Below, piece by piece: positions 26,360-35,079 of a stretch of 64,000 bases of DNA. A program made the translations under genes and the position numbers. Location: NCBI GenBank assembly GCA_027296055.1, contig JAPUJT010000087.1, positions 1-64,000 on the forward strand. Reading direction: 5' to 3'. Under the pieces are notes generated by a model, which did not search any database, was not told where the DNA came from, and was given only the letters and a program-made list of their open reading frames with translations. How positions within the stretch are numbered: the stretch's first letter is position 1; each line of letters begins with the position of its first letter. This DNA is from Planctomycetota bacterium (lineage in GTDB: Bacteria; Planctomycetota; JAPUJT01).

Positions 26360-27739
26360 ATGCCAACCAGGGAAGACATGCTGTTCGGCCAGGTGGCCGT
26401 TGCGAAAAAGCTGCTGACGAAGAAGCAGCTCGATGAGTGCCTGTCCAGCCTGAAGGACAAGCCGGATGACGGCCTCCCGGCGATCGCGGCAGAGAAGGGC
26501 TACCTGAACGGTCCGAGGATCCAGAAGATTCTGATGGCCGTGTCGGAAAACCTGATGGGTGGGGCCGGGCCCGCCGCGGCGGCCAGCCCCAAGGCGAGTG
26601 CCAAGCCCACAGACGGGAAGAAGGCCTCGGTCTCCGTCGCCGGGACGGGCCTCCTGTCGGGCAAGATGGTCAAGAAGCTGGCCGGAGGCGGCCTGGAGGA
26701 CTTCCTCCGCTTTGCCCGGATGATTGGCGCCTCCGACCTGCACATCTCCGCGGGTGGCGCCCCCTTCGTTCGTCTCCACGGTCGAATACGTCGGATGGAT
26801 CTGCCCCCTCACACCGAGGAAGAAGCGGAAAAGCTCCTGCTCCCTTTCATGCGGGAGAAGGACAGGAAGGTATTCGTCGACAGGAACGACTTCGATTTCG
26901 CGCTCGAGCTCGAGGGCCTCGGCCGGTTCCGAACAAATTACTTTCGCCACCGGAATGGGTACTCAGGAGTGTTCCGTCTCATCCCGGACAAGGTCCCGAC
27001 GCTCGAGGAGCTAGGGCTCCCCGCCATGCTGGCGGAATTCACCAAGATCCAGGTCGGGATCGTGTTGATCACCGGTCCGGCCGGGTGCGGGAAGTCATCC
27101 ACGATGGCGGCCCTGGTAGAGATCATCAACCAGACCCGGAAGGATCACATCATCACGGTGGAAGATCCGATCGAGTTCAATTTCGAGAGCAAGAAGGCCA
27201 ACGTGACCCAGAGGCAGGTCCAGGTGCACACCGAGTCATGGGGGGTGGCCCTCCGGGCCGGACTGCGAGAGGATCCCGACGTGATCATGGTCGGCGAGAT
27301 GCGCGACCTCGACACGATTGCAACAGCCGTGACGGCGGCGGAGACGGGCCACCTCGTGCTCGGGACGCTTCACACGACGAACGCCACCCGGACGGTGGAT
27401 CGAATCATCGACATCTTCCCGCCGAAGCAGCAGGAGCAGATCCGCGCGATGGTGTCTGAATCCATCCGGGGCGTGATCTGCCAGCAGCTCGTGCCTCGCG
27501 CGGACGGGAAGGGGCGAGTACCCGCTCTGGAGATCCTGGTGGCGAACACAGCGGTAGGCAATCTGATCCGGGAGAAGAAGACCTACCAGCTGATCTCGGT
27601 CCTCCAGACGGGCAAGAATCTGGGGATGATCCAGATGGACGACTCGCTCGAAGCGCTCTTGAAGGACAAAGTGATCACGCGCGAAGAGGCGATCTTCCGC
27701 GCGCAGGATCCGAAGCGGTTCAAGAGCATGGCAAGATAA
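26360..27739 (+). CDS. PilT/PilU-like type IV pilus ATPase with N-terminal extension
   Basis: The 459-residue product has a PilT motor core: Walker A GPAGCGKSS (about 236-244), Asp box HIITVEDPIEF, Walker B VIMVGEMRDLDT and His box LGTLHTTNATRTVDRIIDIFP. The last 20-30 residues resemble PilT C-termini. The first 110 residues form an extra domain, with a VAKKLLTKKQLDECLSSLK helix like the N-domain of GspE/PilB proteins, and an Ala/Lys-rich linker. PilT family ATPases power pilus retraction in the cytoplasm. It is directly followed by a second PilT with no other pilus genes nearby. It may be a PilU-like partner, which is inference. Confidence 0.88.
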   Translation: MPTREDMLFGQVAVAKKLLTKKQLDECLSSLKDKPDDGLPAIAAEKGYLNGPRIQKILMAVSENLMGGAGPAAAASPKASAKPTDGKKASVSVAGTGLLSGKMVKKLAGGGLEDFLRFARMIGASDLHISAGGAPFVRLHGRIRRMDLPPHTEEEAEKLLLPFMREKDRKVFVDRNDFDFALELEGLGRFRTNYFRHRNGYSGVFRLIPDKVPTLEELGLPAMLAEFTKIQVGIVLITGPAGCGKSSTMAALVEIINQTRKDHIITVEDPIEFNFESKKANVTQRQVQVHTESWGVALRAGLREDPDVIMVGEMRDLDTIATAVTAAETGHLVLGTLHTTNATRTVDRIIDIFPPKQQEQIRAMVSESIRGVICQQLVPRADGKGRVPALEILVANTAVGNLIREKKTYQLISVLQTGKNLGMIQMDDSLEALLKDKVITREEAIFRAQDPKRFKSMAR

Positions 27740-27752
27740 CAGGAGCGCGCCC

Positions 27753-28895
27753 ATGGCGAAGATCGATCGCTACCTCGAAGCCGTCAAGAAGACCAACGGT
27801 TCCGACCTGCACATCCAGTCAGGGATCATCCCGAAGGTGCGAATCCACGGTCAGCTCGAGGGTTTGAAACAGAGGCCGCCGACGCAGTCCGAGACGGAGG
27901 AGCTGCTCTTCGAGATCCTCTCTCCCCGGCAGAAGAAGCGGTTCGATGAGACGGGGGATCTGGACTTCGCCTATCCCCTGGACGGCGTGGGACGCTTTCG
28001 AACGAACTTCTTTCGTCATCAGAGGGGAATGGGCGCTGTCTTTCGGCTGATCCCGACGGAGATCCTGCCCGTCAAGGAGCTCGGCGTTCCGGAGGTGGTC
28101 GAGAAATTCTGCCACCTGAGGAGCGGGCTCATCCTCGTCACCGGGCCGACCGGTTCGGGGAAGACGACGACCCTTGCCGCCCTGATCGACTACATCAACC
28201 GCAATTTCGACAAGCACATCATCACGGTGGAAGACCCGATCGAATTCGTTCACGAGGACAAGCGCAGCGTGATTTCCCAGAGAGAGGTGGGGCCCGACAC
28301 CGAGTCGTTCGCCGATGCCCTTCGCTCCGCCTCCCGCCAGGATCCGGATGTCCTGCTCGTCGGAGAGATGCGCGATCTCGAGACGATGCGGATGGCGGTG
28401 ACGCTCGCCGAGATGGGACAGATCGTCTTCGCCACCCTGCATACGAACAACGCGGCGAAGACGATCGACCGGATGGTGGACGTCTTCCCGGAGGAGCAGC
28501 AGAACCAGATCAGGACGATGCTCTCCGTCTCTCTCAAGGGCGTGGTTTCCCAGCTCCTCTGCCTCCGGGCCGGCGGAAAGGGGAGAGCCGCGGTGACGGA
28601 GATCATGTTCGGGTCCCTGGCGCTCTCCAACCTGATACGCGAGGGAGCGGTCCACAAGATCGCTTCGGTCATCGAGGGCGGACGCAGCGAGGGGATGCGG
28701 CTGATGGACGACTCGATCATGGAACGCCTCCAGGCGGGGGAGATCCTGGCCCGTGAGGCCTACATGAAGGCGATCGACAAGCGCCGGTTCGAACCAGCTC
28801 TGGCCCGAGAGCAGCGCGAGGCGGAGATGGCACAGAAGGCGAGGTCGGAGGCAGCCAAGGAGAAGTCGGTCGAGGCCAAGGAATCCGAGGCGTGA
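27753..28895 (+). CDS. pilT: Twitching motility ATPase PilT
   Basis: The 380-residue product has the standard PilT length and motifs: an N-terminal PAS-like domain (SDLHIQSGIIPKVRIHG), Walker A GPTGSGKTTT, the Asp box HIITVEDPIEFVHE, Walker B VLLVGEMRDLETM, the His box FATLHTNNAAKTIDRMVDVFP and a C-terminal region up to ALAREQ. A Lys/Glu/Ala-rich tail of about 30 residues extends beyond it. It retracts type IV pili by disassembling pilin. It lies 13 bases after its paralogue and overlaps the heptosyltransferase gene (TGATG), so it is in a run with envelope genes. Confidence 0.94.
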   Translation: MAKIDRYLEAVKKTNGSDLHIQSGIIPKVRIHGQLEGLKQRPPTQSETEELLFEILSPRQKKRFDETGDLDFAYPLDGVGRFRTNFFRHQRGMGAVFRLIPTEILPVKELGVPEVVEKFCHLRSGLILVTGPTGSGKTTTLAALIDYINRNFDKHIITVEDPIEFVHEDKRSVISQREVGPDTESFADALRSASRQDPDVLLVGEMRDLETMRMAVTLAEMGQIVFATLHTNNAAKTIDRMVDVFPEEQQNQIRTMLSVSLKGVVSQLLCLRAGGKGRAAVTEIMFGSLALSNLIREGAVHKIASVIEGGRSEGMRLMDDSIMERLQAGEILAREAYMKAIDKRRFEPALAREQREAEMAQKARSEAAKEKSVEAKESEA

Positions 28896-30094
28896 TGTTC
28901 ATCCGGAAGAGGGGCATACCGCCGCCTCCGGTCCCCACCGAGGAAGATCCCCTTCCCGGGCTCAGGGGAGATCCCCCCGAACTCGAGATCACCCCCGTTC
29001 CTGGCGGCCCCTTCCGTAATATCCTGATCCGGATGCCCAACTGGGTGGGGGACGTCGTCATGGCGCTTCCCGCCCTTCGGTCCTTACGGGACTCTCATCC
29101 GGACTCCAGGATCACCATCCTGATCAAGCCCAGGCTCTACCCGATCGTGGAAGGAGAGCCTTACTTTGACGAATGGATCCCGTTCCGGGCGAAGGGGCTC
29201 CGGGAGTTGTGGAGAGCGGGTCGTGATCTCGCCAGGCGACGGTTCGATCTGGCGCTGATCCTCCCCAACTCCGTATCGTCGGCCCTCGTCGTCACCCTTG
29301 CCGGAATCCGGCCTCGCGTCGGCTACAACCTCGAGTGGAGAGGCGCTCTCCGCCTGTTGACTCACACCCTCCCGGTCCGGAAGGTCTCCGGCCTTCGGCG
29401 GATTCCGATGGTGGATTACTATCTTGCCCTGACCTATGCCGTCGGCTGCCGGAAGGCGTCCCGTAGGATCTGGTTCCAGATCTCCGAGGAGCTTGGAGGC
29501 AGGGCGGATCGCTTCCTTTCCGATGCGGGCGTCGGGCTGAAGGAGCGAGTGATAGGAATCAGCCCGGGTGCAGCCTTCGGGCGCTCGAAGCAATGGCGAT
29601 CCGACTACTTCGCCGAGGTGGCGGACACTCTCGCACGGAAGTACCGGGCGAGGATCCTGCTTCTCTGTGGTCCGGGCGAGGAGCGCGTGGCGGAGGACAT
29701 CGAGGAGTCCATGGAAGCGGTTCCGATCAACACCGCTCGCTCCATCATCCCGCTGGACCTCCTGAAGAGTGTCGTGCGGCGGTGCTTGCTCCTGGTGACC
29801 ACGGATTCGGGAACCCGTCACTTTGCCACGGGATCGGGGGTGCCCCTCGTGACGATCCTGGGGCCCACGTTTCACATCTACACGGAGACGGAATACGAGA
29901 AGTACGATTTCGTTCAGAATCGTCTCGAGTGCTGGCCCTGCCATCGTCCCATCTGCCCCCTGCATCACCACCGCTGCATGCGCGACCTGACCCCGGATCG
30001 GGTCCTGGAGGCCTGTGAGCGCATGATGACCCGCTTCCCTCCCCGTCGGGCCGGATCCAGCCCCGGCTCAAGTCCAAGATTTCAGAAGAGTTAA
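28895..30094 (+). CDS. waaF: ADP-heptose:LPS heptosyltransferase (WaaF-like, GT9)
   Basis: The product is about 399 residues with the GT9 fold: an ILIRMPNWVGDVVMALPALRS start (about residues 46-65), substrate-binding ISPGAAFGRSKQWRS and a nucleotide-binding TTDSGTRHFATGSGVPLVTILGPT. The NWVGD form is typical of heptosyltransferase II. A Cys/His-rich segment near the end (ECWPCHRPICPLHHHRCM) is also typical of the family. A Pro-rich N-terminal extension of about 45 residues is unusual. Its ATG overlaps the pilT stop. Substrate ADP-heptose would come from the hldE/gmhA products encoded a few kb upstream. Confidence 0.9.
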   Translation: MFIRKRGIPPPPVPTEEDPLPGLRGDPPELEITPVPGGPFRNILIRMPNWVGDVVMALPALRSLRDSHPDSRITILIKPRLYPIVEGEPYFDEWIPFRAKGLRELWRAGRDLARRRFDLALILPNSVSSALVVTLAGIRPRVGYNLEWRGALRLLTHTLPVRKVSGLRRIPMVDYYLALTYAVGCRKASRRIWFQISEELGGRADRFLSDAGVGLKERVIGISPGAAFGRSKQWRSDYFAEVADTLARKYRARILLLCGPGEERVAEDIEESMEAVPINTARSIIPLDLLKSVVRRCLLLVTTDSGTRHFATGSGVPLVTILGPTFHIYTETEYEKYDFVQNRLECWPCHRPICPLHHHRCMRDLTPDRVLEACERMMTRFPPRRAGSSPGSSPRFQKS

Positions 30095-30121
30095 GTCGCC
30101 TCCTTCCGGGCAGGCCCCTGG

Positions 30122-30151
30122 TTGCCAATTCAGGCCCCGGCATCCTATAAT
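30122..30151 (+). promoter_or_regulatory. Promoter for the FHA-PATAN gene
   Basis: TTGCCA (30122-30127), an 18-base spacer and a perfect TATAAT (30146-30151), about 118 bases before ATG 30269. It separates the FHA gene from the envelope run. Confidence 0.5.
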
Positions 30152-30268
30152 TCATGTACCTTCACATACGCCTCCTCATGATCCTGGGAGCGATCCCATT
30201 CCATCGGGGGTGCAGGACGGGAGAGTCACCAGGAATCCAACAGCTTCGAAAGCGATTCGGGAGGAGAC

Positions 30269-31069
30269 ATGGGCGAGGCTCAGTACGTTGTTGAATGTTA
30301 TCCTTATGGGCCGATCCTTCTCAGTCGGAACGAGAAGTTCACGATAGGACGCCGGCCATCCAACGTCCTCGTGTTGCCTCTCTCTTCCGTCTCCCGTGAC
30401 CACGCGGCCATCGAATGGGGCGGGGACGCGTTTTACCTGTTCGACCTCAACTCGTCCAACGGAACCCACGTCAACGGCAAGCCGACGAAGATGCATCGGC
30501 TCGAGCTCGGGGATCGAGTTCGTGTGGGTCCGTTCGGGATGACCTTCCGGGTACGAGAGGGCGATCCGCAGGCTCGCCAGGCGGAGCGAGGGATGCTCTT
30601 CGCCGAGACGACACAGATCGATCGGCAGGATTTCGAGATGGGGCTCCCCTTTCAGGCGGAGGACGAGGCGGACCTGGGTGGGACCCGTGTTATCGAAGTC
30701 AAGCCCAAGGAGCGGGAGGACACCCAAAAGACCGGGCCTGCGATCAGGGGCAAGCTCTCGGACGTGGCGCTCGTGGAGCTGATCCAGTTCCTCGAGCAGA
30801 ACCGCAAGACCGGGACGCTACGCATCGATGGACCGGAGCAGGGCGAGTTCTTCCTCAAGCAGGGGCGAATCATCAACGCCGTCTGCGGTGACATCAAGGG
30901 CGAAGAAGCTGCCTTCCGTCTTCTCCACCTCGTCGAGGGGACGTTCGAGATGGAATCCAAGCCTCCCGAGTGCGAGGTCACGATCACCACGTCCACGGCG
31001 GCGCTGATCTTCGAGGCTCTCCGCAAAGCGGATGAGCATGCTCGTTCCGGCTCGAAGACTATCTCCTAG
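30269..31069 (+). CDS. FHA domain plus PATAN (DUF4388) protein
   Basis: The 266-residue product joins an N-terminal FHA phosphothreonine-binding domain (about 20-95: FTIGRRPSN, SRDHAAIEW, DLNSSNGTHVNGK) to a C-terminal DUF4388/PATAN domain (about 155-250: GKLSDVALVELIQFLEQNRK, GEFFLKQGRI). PATAN domains are found in two-component and motility regulators and in GTPase-linked signalling. No kinase partner is encoded next door; the neighbouring PAS/SpoIIE phosphatase (31210) could act in the same signalling path. It is a cytoplasmic scaffold, with no membrane segment. Confidence 0.85.
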   Translation: MGEAQYVVECYPYGPILLSRNEKFTIGRRPSNVLVLPLSSVSRDHAAIEWGGDAFYLFDLNSSNGTHVNGKPTKMHRLELGDRVRVGPFGMTFRVREGDPQARQAERGMLFAETTQIDRQDFEMGLPFQAEDEADLGGTRVIEVKPKEREDTQKTGPAIRGKLSDVALVELIQFLEQNRKTGTLRIDGPEQGEFFLKQGRIINAVCGDIKGEEAAFRLLHLVEGTFEMESKPPECEVTITTSTAALIFEALRKADEHARSGSKTIS

Positions 31070-31209
31070 AACTAGCAGTCCCCGAGACGGGCTCAGTCAC
31101 TTCATTTCATCTCTGTCACAAGAGCGGCCTCTCGCTCTGCGCGTTGCTTCCCGGATCTCCGGCGGATAGACTGGGTGCGCAACCAAACCTCACCACATTG
31201 ACGAGCAAG

Positions 31210-32835
31210 ATGATGGCCGAGCAGAGTCCACCTTCAATGAGCGGCGACAGGAAGACCGCCTTCGGGGGCGACCTCCTCGGGATGATCGAGTCGAATTTCC
31301 ATCCTGTCATGTACTACCGGCGCCTCTGCGATGAAGCAGGAACGTTCCTGTTCGTCGGCGGCTGGGCGTACGAAGTGACGGGCTACAAACGGGCTCGTCT
31401 CGACGGGCGCAACGGATCTCTGGCGGAGCTCATTCACCCGGAGGACAGGGAGCGGGCGTTCCGGGCGATCCGGAAGGGTGTGGAGGGGAACCGGCTCCTG
31501 CGCGTCGACTACCGGTTGGTCCGAGCCGATGGACAGGAGCGGCAGGTGATCGATCGGACCCGGGCTTTCTGGAACGAAGAGGGGGAGGTGGAGTTCTACG
31601 AAGGGGTCATCACGGACCCGGTCACCTGTGATGAGGAGGTCGAGAAGGCCCGGTTCGACGAGGAGCGGGTACGGGCCATGATGGAGGCGTCTTTCGAGGG
31701 GATCGTGCTACACGACAAGGGCGTGTTCCTGGATGGCAATCCCGCCATCTCACGGATGCTCGGATACGACCGGGAAGAGCTGTGCGGAATGAAGATCCTC
31801 GACGTGATCGATCCCGCCGATCATGAAATGGTGATGGATCGGGTACGTTCCGGGTATTCGAAGCCGTACCAGCTGCTCGGGGTCAGGAAGGATGGATCGC
31901 GATTCCACGCGGAGGTCCGCGGCAAGGACATCGTTTACCAGGGCCGACCGGTCCGGGTCGTCGCCGTGCGGGACATCACGATGTTCATGAAGGCGGAGGA
32001 AACCCTGAAGCAGGCGAACGAGCAGCTCGAGGCGAGGGTCGCGGAGCGGACCCATCAGCTCGAGGAGAGACAATCGGAATTGAACCGGATGAACCAGGGG
32101 TTGCTGAGAGAGTTGGCGACGGCGCGCAGGGTCCAGGAGAGCCTGCTCCCAGGTCGATCCTTCTCACGCCCCGGGATCTCGGTGGCGGCGCATTATCTAC
32201 CCGCCCTGGAGGTCGGCGGTGATGCGTATAATCTGATCCAGCTGGGCGATGGGCGAGTGGCCGCGCTGATCGCGGACCTCACGGGGCACGGGATACAGGC
32301 GGCCCTCAGCACGGTTCTGGTCACCTCCACGTTCTCGGGTCACGCGGGACAAAATGTGACCCCCCACGAGATCCTTGCTCACATGAACGCCGCTCTGAGG
32401 ACGGGCCTCCCGGCGGGCACGTACGCCGCGGCCCTCGTCTTGACCCTCGACCCCCAGACGGGCGCATGCCAGATCCTGAACGCAGGGATACCCGATCCGC
32501 TCCTCATTCGACGAGTGAAACCGACCGTCGATGTCGTCTCCTGCCGGGGACCCCTTCTGGGTGTGCTGAGCGATGATGAGTACGCCTCCTTCCAGGCGCA
32601 GACGTTCGAGCTCTCACCGAACGAGACGCTCCTCCTCTTCACCGACGGCATCGATGAGGTGCGGAATCCCGGCGGAGAATTTTTCGGACGGGTGCGTCTG
32701 CGAGAGCTCCTCCTGGATACGCAGGCGTTGCCGAACGACGAGCTTCCCGACCGCCTCGTATCCGAGGCGCGTGGCTTCAGCGGCCCCATGCACGCCTGGG
32801 ACGACATCACGATCCTCAGCATTCTCCGCACCTGA
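31210..32835 (+). CDS. PAS-PAS-SpoIIE-type protein phosphatase
   Basis: The product is about 541 residues from ATG 31210. Two PAS/PAC sensor units come first (about 20-150, with FLFVGGWAYEVTGYKR; and 155-280, with GNPAISRMLGYDREELCGM). A coiled coil follows (280-325, NEQLEARVAERTHQLEERQ). The C-terminal PP2C/SpoIIE domain has ARRVQESLLPG, GGDAYNLIQL, IADLTGHGIQAAL and LLFTDGIDE. RsbU-like phosphatases dephosphorylate anti-anti-sigma factors. The usual GGDFYD metal-binding motif reads GGDAYN, so one acidic residue is replaced. No Rsb partner genes are nearby. There is no transmembrane segment, so it senses a cytoplasmic signal. Confidence 0.85.
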   Translation: MMAEQSPPSMSGDRKTAFGGDLLGMIESNFHPVMYYRRLCDEAGTFLFVGGWAYEVTGYKRARLDGRNGSLAELIHPEDRERAFRAIRKGVEGNRLLRVDYRLVRADGQERQVIDRTRAFWNEEGEVEFYEGVITDPVTCDEEVEKARFDEERVRAMMEASFEGIVLHDKGVFLDGNPAISRMLGYDREELCGMKILDVIDPADHEMVMDRVRSGYSKPYQLLGVRKDGSRFHAEVRGKDIVYQGRPVRVVAVRDITMFMKAEETLKQANEQLEARVAERTHQLEERQSELNRMNQGLLRELATARRVQESLLPGRSFSRPGISVAAHYLPALEVGGDAYNLIQLGDGRVAALIADLTGHGIQAALSTVLVTSTFSGHAGQNVTPHEILAHMNAALRTGLPAGTYAAALVLTLDPQTGACQILNAGIPDPLLIRRVKPTVDVVSCRGPLLGVLSDDEYASFQAQTFELSPNETLLLFTDGIDEVRNPGGEFFGRVRLRELLLDTQALPNDELPDRLVSEARGFSGPMHAWDDITILSILRT

Positions 32836-32899
32836 TCGAATGCGCAACTAATATCGAGTGTCCCCGAAACTGGATCGAATTAAGTGAGTGTCCCCTTAA

Positions 32900-33985
32900 T
32901 TACTTCCCTTTGATTCCCAGGAGAGAGAGGGAGGCCTCGATCACACTTTCGGGACTGAGGGTCGTCATGCAGACCGGATCCGAGCAGGACCGCCGTATGC
33001 AAGGGCTGCACTCGACCCCGGTTCTCACGATCCGGGAGCGAGCCCCGTAGGGGCCGTACACCCTGGGGTCCTTGGGGCCGAAGAGTGCCACCGTGGGTGT
33101 CCCTACAGCGGAGGCGAGGTGCAGGGGGCCCGAGTCCGATCCTATGAAGAGGTCGCAGCGGCGGAGCAGCTCGACCAGCGAGAGCAGGGACGGAGTCCGT
33201 GGTCCGATCGTCCCCCTATCCCCGGCGAGATGTCTTATCCGCTCCACTTCCTCCCGCTCTCCCGGGCCCCACGTGAGCAATGCACGTATTCCGATCTCGG
33301 AGAACTTCCGGACGACTCGTCCGTACGCCTCGGCTGGCCACCGCTTGAAGAACCCGAACGTGCTGACGCCGGGATGAATCGCCACGACCGGCCGGAGCTC
33401 TTCGGCACAGGTCTTTCGAAGCCAGAGTTCCATCGCCCTCCCCTCATCCTCGGAAAGGGGCAGGACCGGATCCGTTTTCCCTCCGGCAAGGTCACATTCT
33501 CTCAGGAGGTCCAGGTACTTTTCGACCTTGTGGACCTTCTCATTCGCCGGCCGTACGTGCTTCCTCATGAAGAGGTAGTTCGCCTCGCGCTGCGTGGCTC
33601 CGGCAAACCCGATCCGGGACTTCGCCCCGCTGATGAAGGCCCAGAGGCCGCTCCGGCAGTTGCCCTGGAAATCGATGGCCAGATCGAAACGCTTTCGACG
33701 AAGCTCGCGCATCGAGGAAAGGACACCGCGGATCGACCGGTGAAGCGTGGGAAGTCTTCGCGAGTCCCGCGACCACGAGGTACGTGGAAGGACGATCACT
33801 TCGTCCAGGAGGGGATGCCCCTGGATCAAGGTGGCGGCCCGATCCTCCACCAGCCAGGCGATGAAGGCACGAGGCATGCGATCTCGGAGCGCCGTCAGGG
33901 CGGGGAGGACGTGAACGCAGTCCCCCACCGCTCCGAGCCGCACTATCAGGATGCGCGATCGCTCTCGATTTCCGGTAACTCTCAC
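32900..33985 (-). CDS. Glycosyltransferase family 9 (heptosyltransferase, WaaC-like)
   Basis: The product is about 361 residues from GTG 33985; a much longer open frame upstream is an artefact overlapping the divergent gene. It has the GT9 layout: RILIVRLGAVGDCVHVLPAL (about 10-29), GFAGATQREANYLF in the acceptor region, and the C-terminal FIGSDSGPLHLASAVGTPTV, ALFGPKDPRVYGPYG. It adds heptose (or a similar sugar) to the LPS inner core. It ends in a Cys-containing ECSPCIRRSCSDPVCM block, like the other family copy. It is divergent from a lipopolysaccharide-kinase-like gene, which fits a core-assembly role. Confidence 0.88.
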   Translation of the reverse strand: MRVTGNRERSRILIVRLGAVGDCVHVLPALTALRDRMPRAFIAWLVEDRAATLIQGHPLLDEVIVLPRTSWSRDSRRLPTLHRSIRGVLSSMRELRRKRFDLAIDFQGNCRSGLWAFISGAKSRIGFAGATQREANYLFMRKHVRPANEKVHKVEKYLDLLRECDLAGGKTDPVLPLSEDEGRAMELWLRKTCAEELRPVVAIHPGVSTFGFFKRWPAEAYGRVVRKFSEIGIRALLTWGPGEREEVERIRHLAGDRGTIGPRTPSLLSLVELLRRCDLFIGSDSGPLHLASAVGTPTVALFGPKDPRVYGPYGARSRIVRTGVECSPCIRRSCSDPVCMTTLSPESVIEASLSLLGIKGK

Positions 33986-34081
33986 GGGATAGAGGATATC
34001 GGCAGCCCTCGGGGCGTACAACGCAAGGCGTTGTATATAATGGGTGTGTTGTGGTCTCCACCTCATGGAGAAGGGAACCGC

Positions 34082-34930
34082 ATGGGCTCCTCCACTTTCC
34101 CTCCTGGCTATGTCGAGCTCAAGGACGGTGATTCCAATATCCTCGTCCTCGAGGAGTGTCGGGAGCGCCTGGAGGGAATCGAAATCGGCGACATTGTCGC
34201 CTTGCGGCGACGAGCCAGCGGCGCTCCTCTTCGGGGCCGGTCGTCCCACTTCGCGATCGAGCTCGGCGGGGGCGGCCGCGCCGTCGTGAAGGAGAGCCGG
34301 CACGGCGGCATGCGGGCGTGGATTCTTCCCGACGTTTATTTCGGCGCTGGCCGTTTTCACAGGGAGATCCAGGTCACCCGGGAGGCGGAGCGTCGTGGTA
34401 TCTGGGTGGCGCCGATCATCGCTTCGGTGACGAGGTCCGCGGGGATGGGATTCTGCCGACATCACTTTCTGGTGTCCCAGCAGGAAGGTGCCAAGGATCT
34501 TCGCCAGGCCCTTCCCTCGCTGTCTGGAATGCCAGCCCACCGGAGACGAGAGCTCGTACGAGCGGTGGCGGTAGGGATCCGTTCTCTCCATGACGCGGGG
34601 ATTTGCCACGCGGATCTGAATCTCGGGAACATCCTCATCCGCGGAGCCGAGAGCTCGTCGATCGAGATCGGCTTCATCGATCTCGACACCTCCCGTCTTG
34701 CGGGCGAACCTTCCTTCGCGAAGCGGATACGGAACCTTCTCCGGCTCTACCGATCTCTGGTCAAATCGCGCTCTCTGGACGGTGTCGTCTCCCGAACGGA
34801 TCTGTATCGATTCACGGCTGCCTACACGCAGGGGGATCGCGGCGGCGCCCGGCTCGCGTGGAGGGCCTTTCGCCGCCGGCTCCCGGTGCTCCTTCTCCAC
34901 AAGCTCCTCTGGGGCCTCGGTATCCGCTGA
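34082..34930 (+). CDS. Lipopolysaccharide kinase (KdkA/WaaP/InaA family)
   Basis: The 282-residue small-kinase-fold protein has the catalytic loop ICHADLNLGNILI (about 178-190) and a metal-binding IDLDTSR downstream, plus the N-terminal AVVKESRHGGMR region, where the Lys is the ATP-binding residue. Family members phosphorylate Kdo or heptose in LPS inner core. ATG 34082 follows GAGAAGGGAA; the longer open frame upstream overlaps the divergent transferase and is not coding. A TATAAT box at 34036-34041 could serve as its -10, though no good -35 is seen. The location beside two heptosyltransferases supports the inner-core role. Confidence 0.82.
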   Translation: MGSSTFPPGYVELKDGDSNILVLEECRERLEGIEIGDIVALRRRASGAPLRGRSSHFAIELGGGGRAVVKESRHGGMRAWILPDVYFGAGRFHREIQVTREAERRGIWVAPIIASVTRSAGMGFCRHHFLVSQQEGAKDLRQALPSLSGMPAHRRRELVRAVAVGIRSLHDAGICHADLNLGNILIRGAESSSIEIGFIDLDTSRLAGEPSFAKRIRNLLRLYRSLVKSRSLDGVVSRTDLYRFTAAYTQGDRGGARLAWRAFRRRLPVLLLHKLLWGLGIR

Positions 34931-35079
34931 GCTCTTCCTCTGGTTGTGGCATCCCGCAGTCGTTGGATATACTTATGATGGAGGGTGGGGCGACGGAGGA
35001 GTCAGGGAGCGCGAGAAAAGGATCCCCAGGGGCAGATCGTCCCGGCCCTGCTTGAATCTCGCCTCCCGATGTCACTGCG

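Noticed and set aside
33119-34081. 5' extension of the lipopolysaccharide-kinase frame
   Set aside because: It overlaps the whole minus-strand heptosyltransferase gene. The recognised kinase domain begins after 34082 where a ribosome-binding site is present.
33986-34900. 5' extension of the minus-strand heptosyltransferase frame
   Set aside because: The family fold begins at the RILIVRLGAVGD segment; the upstream part lies antisense to the kinase gene.
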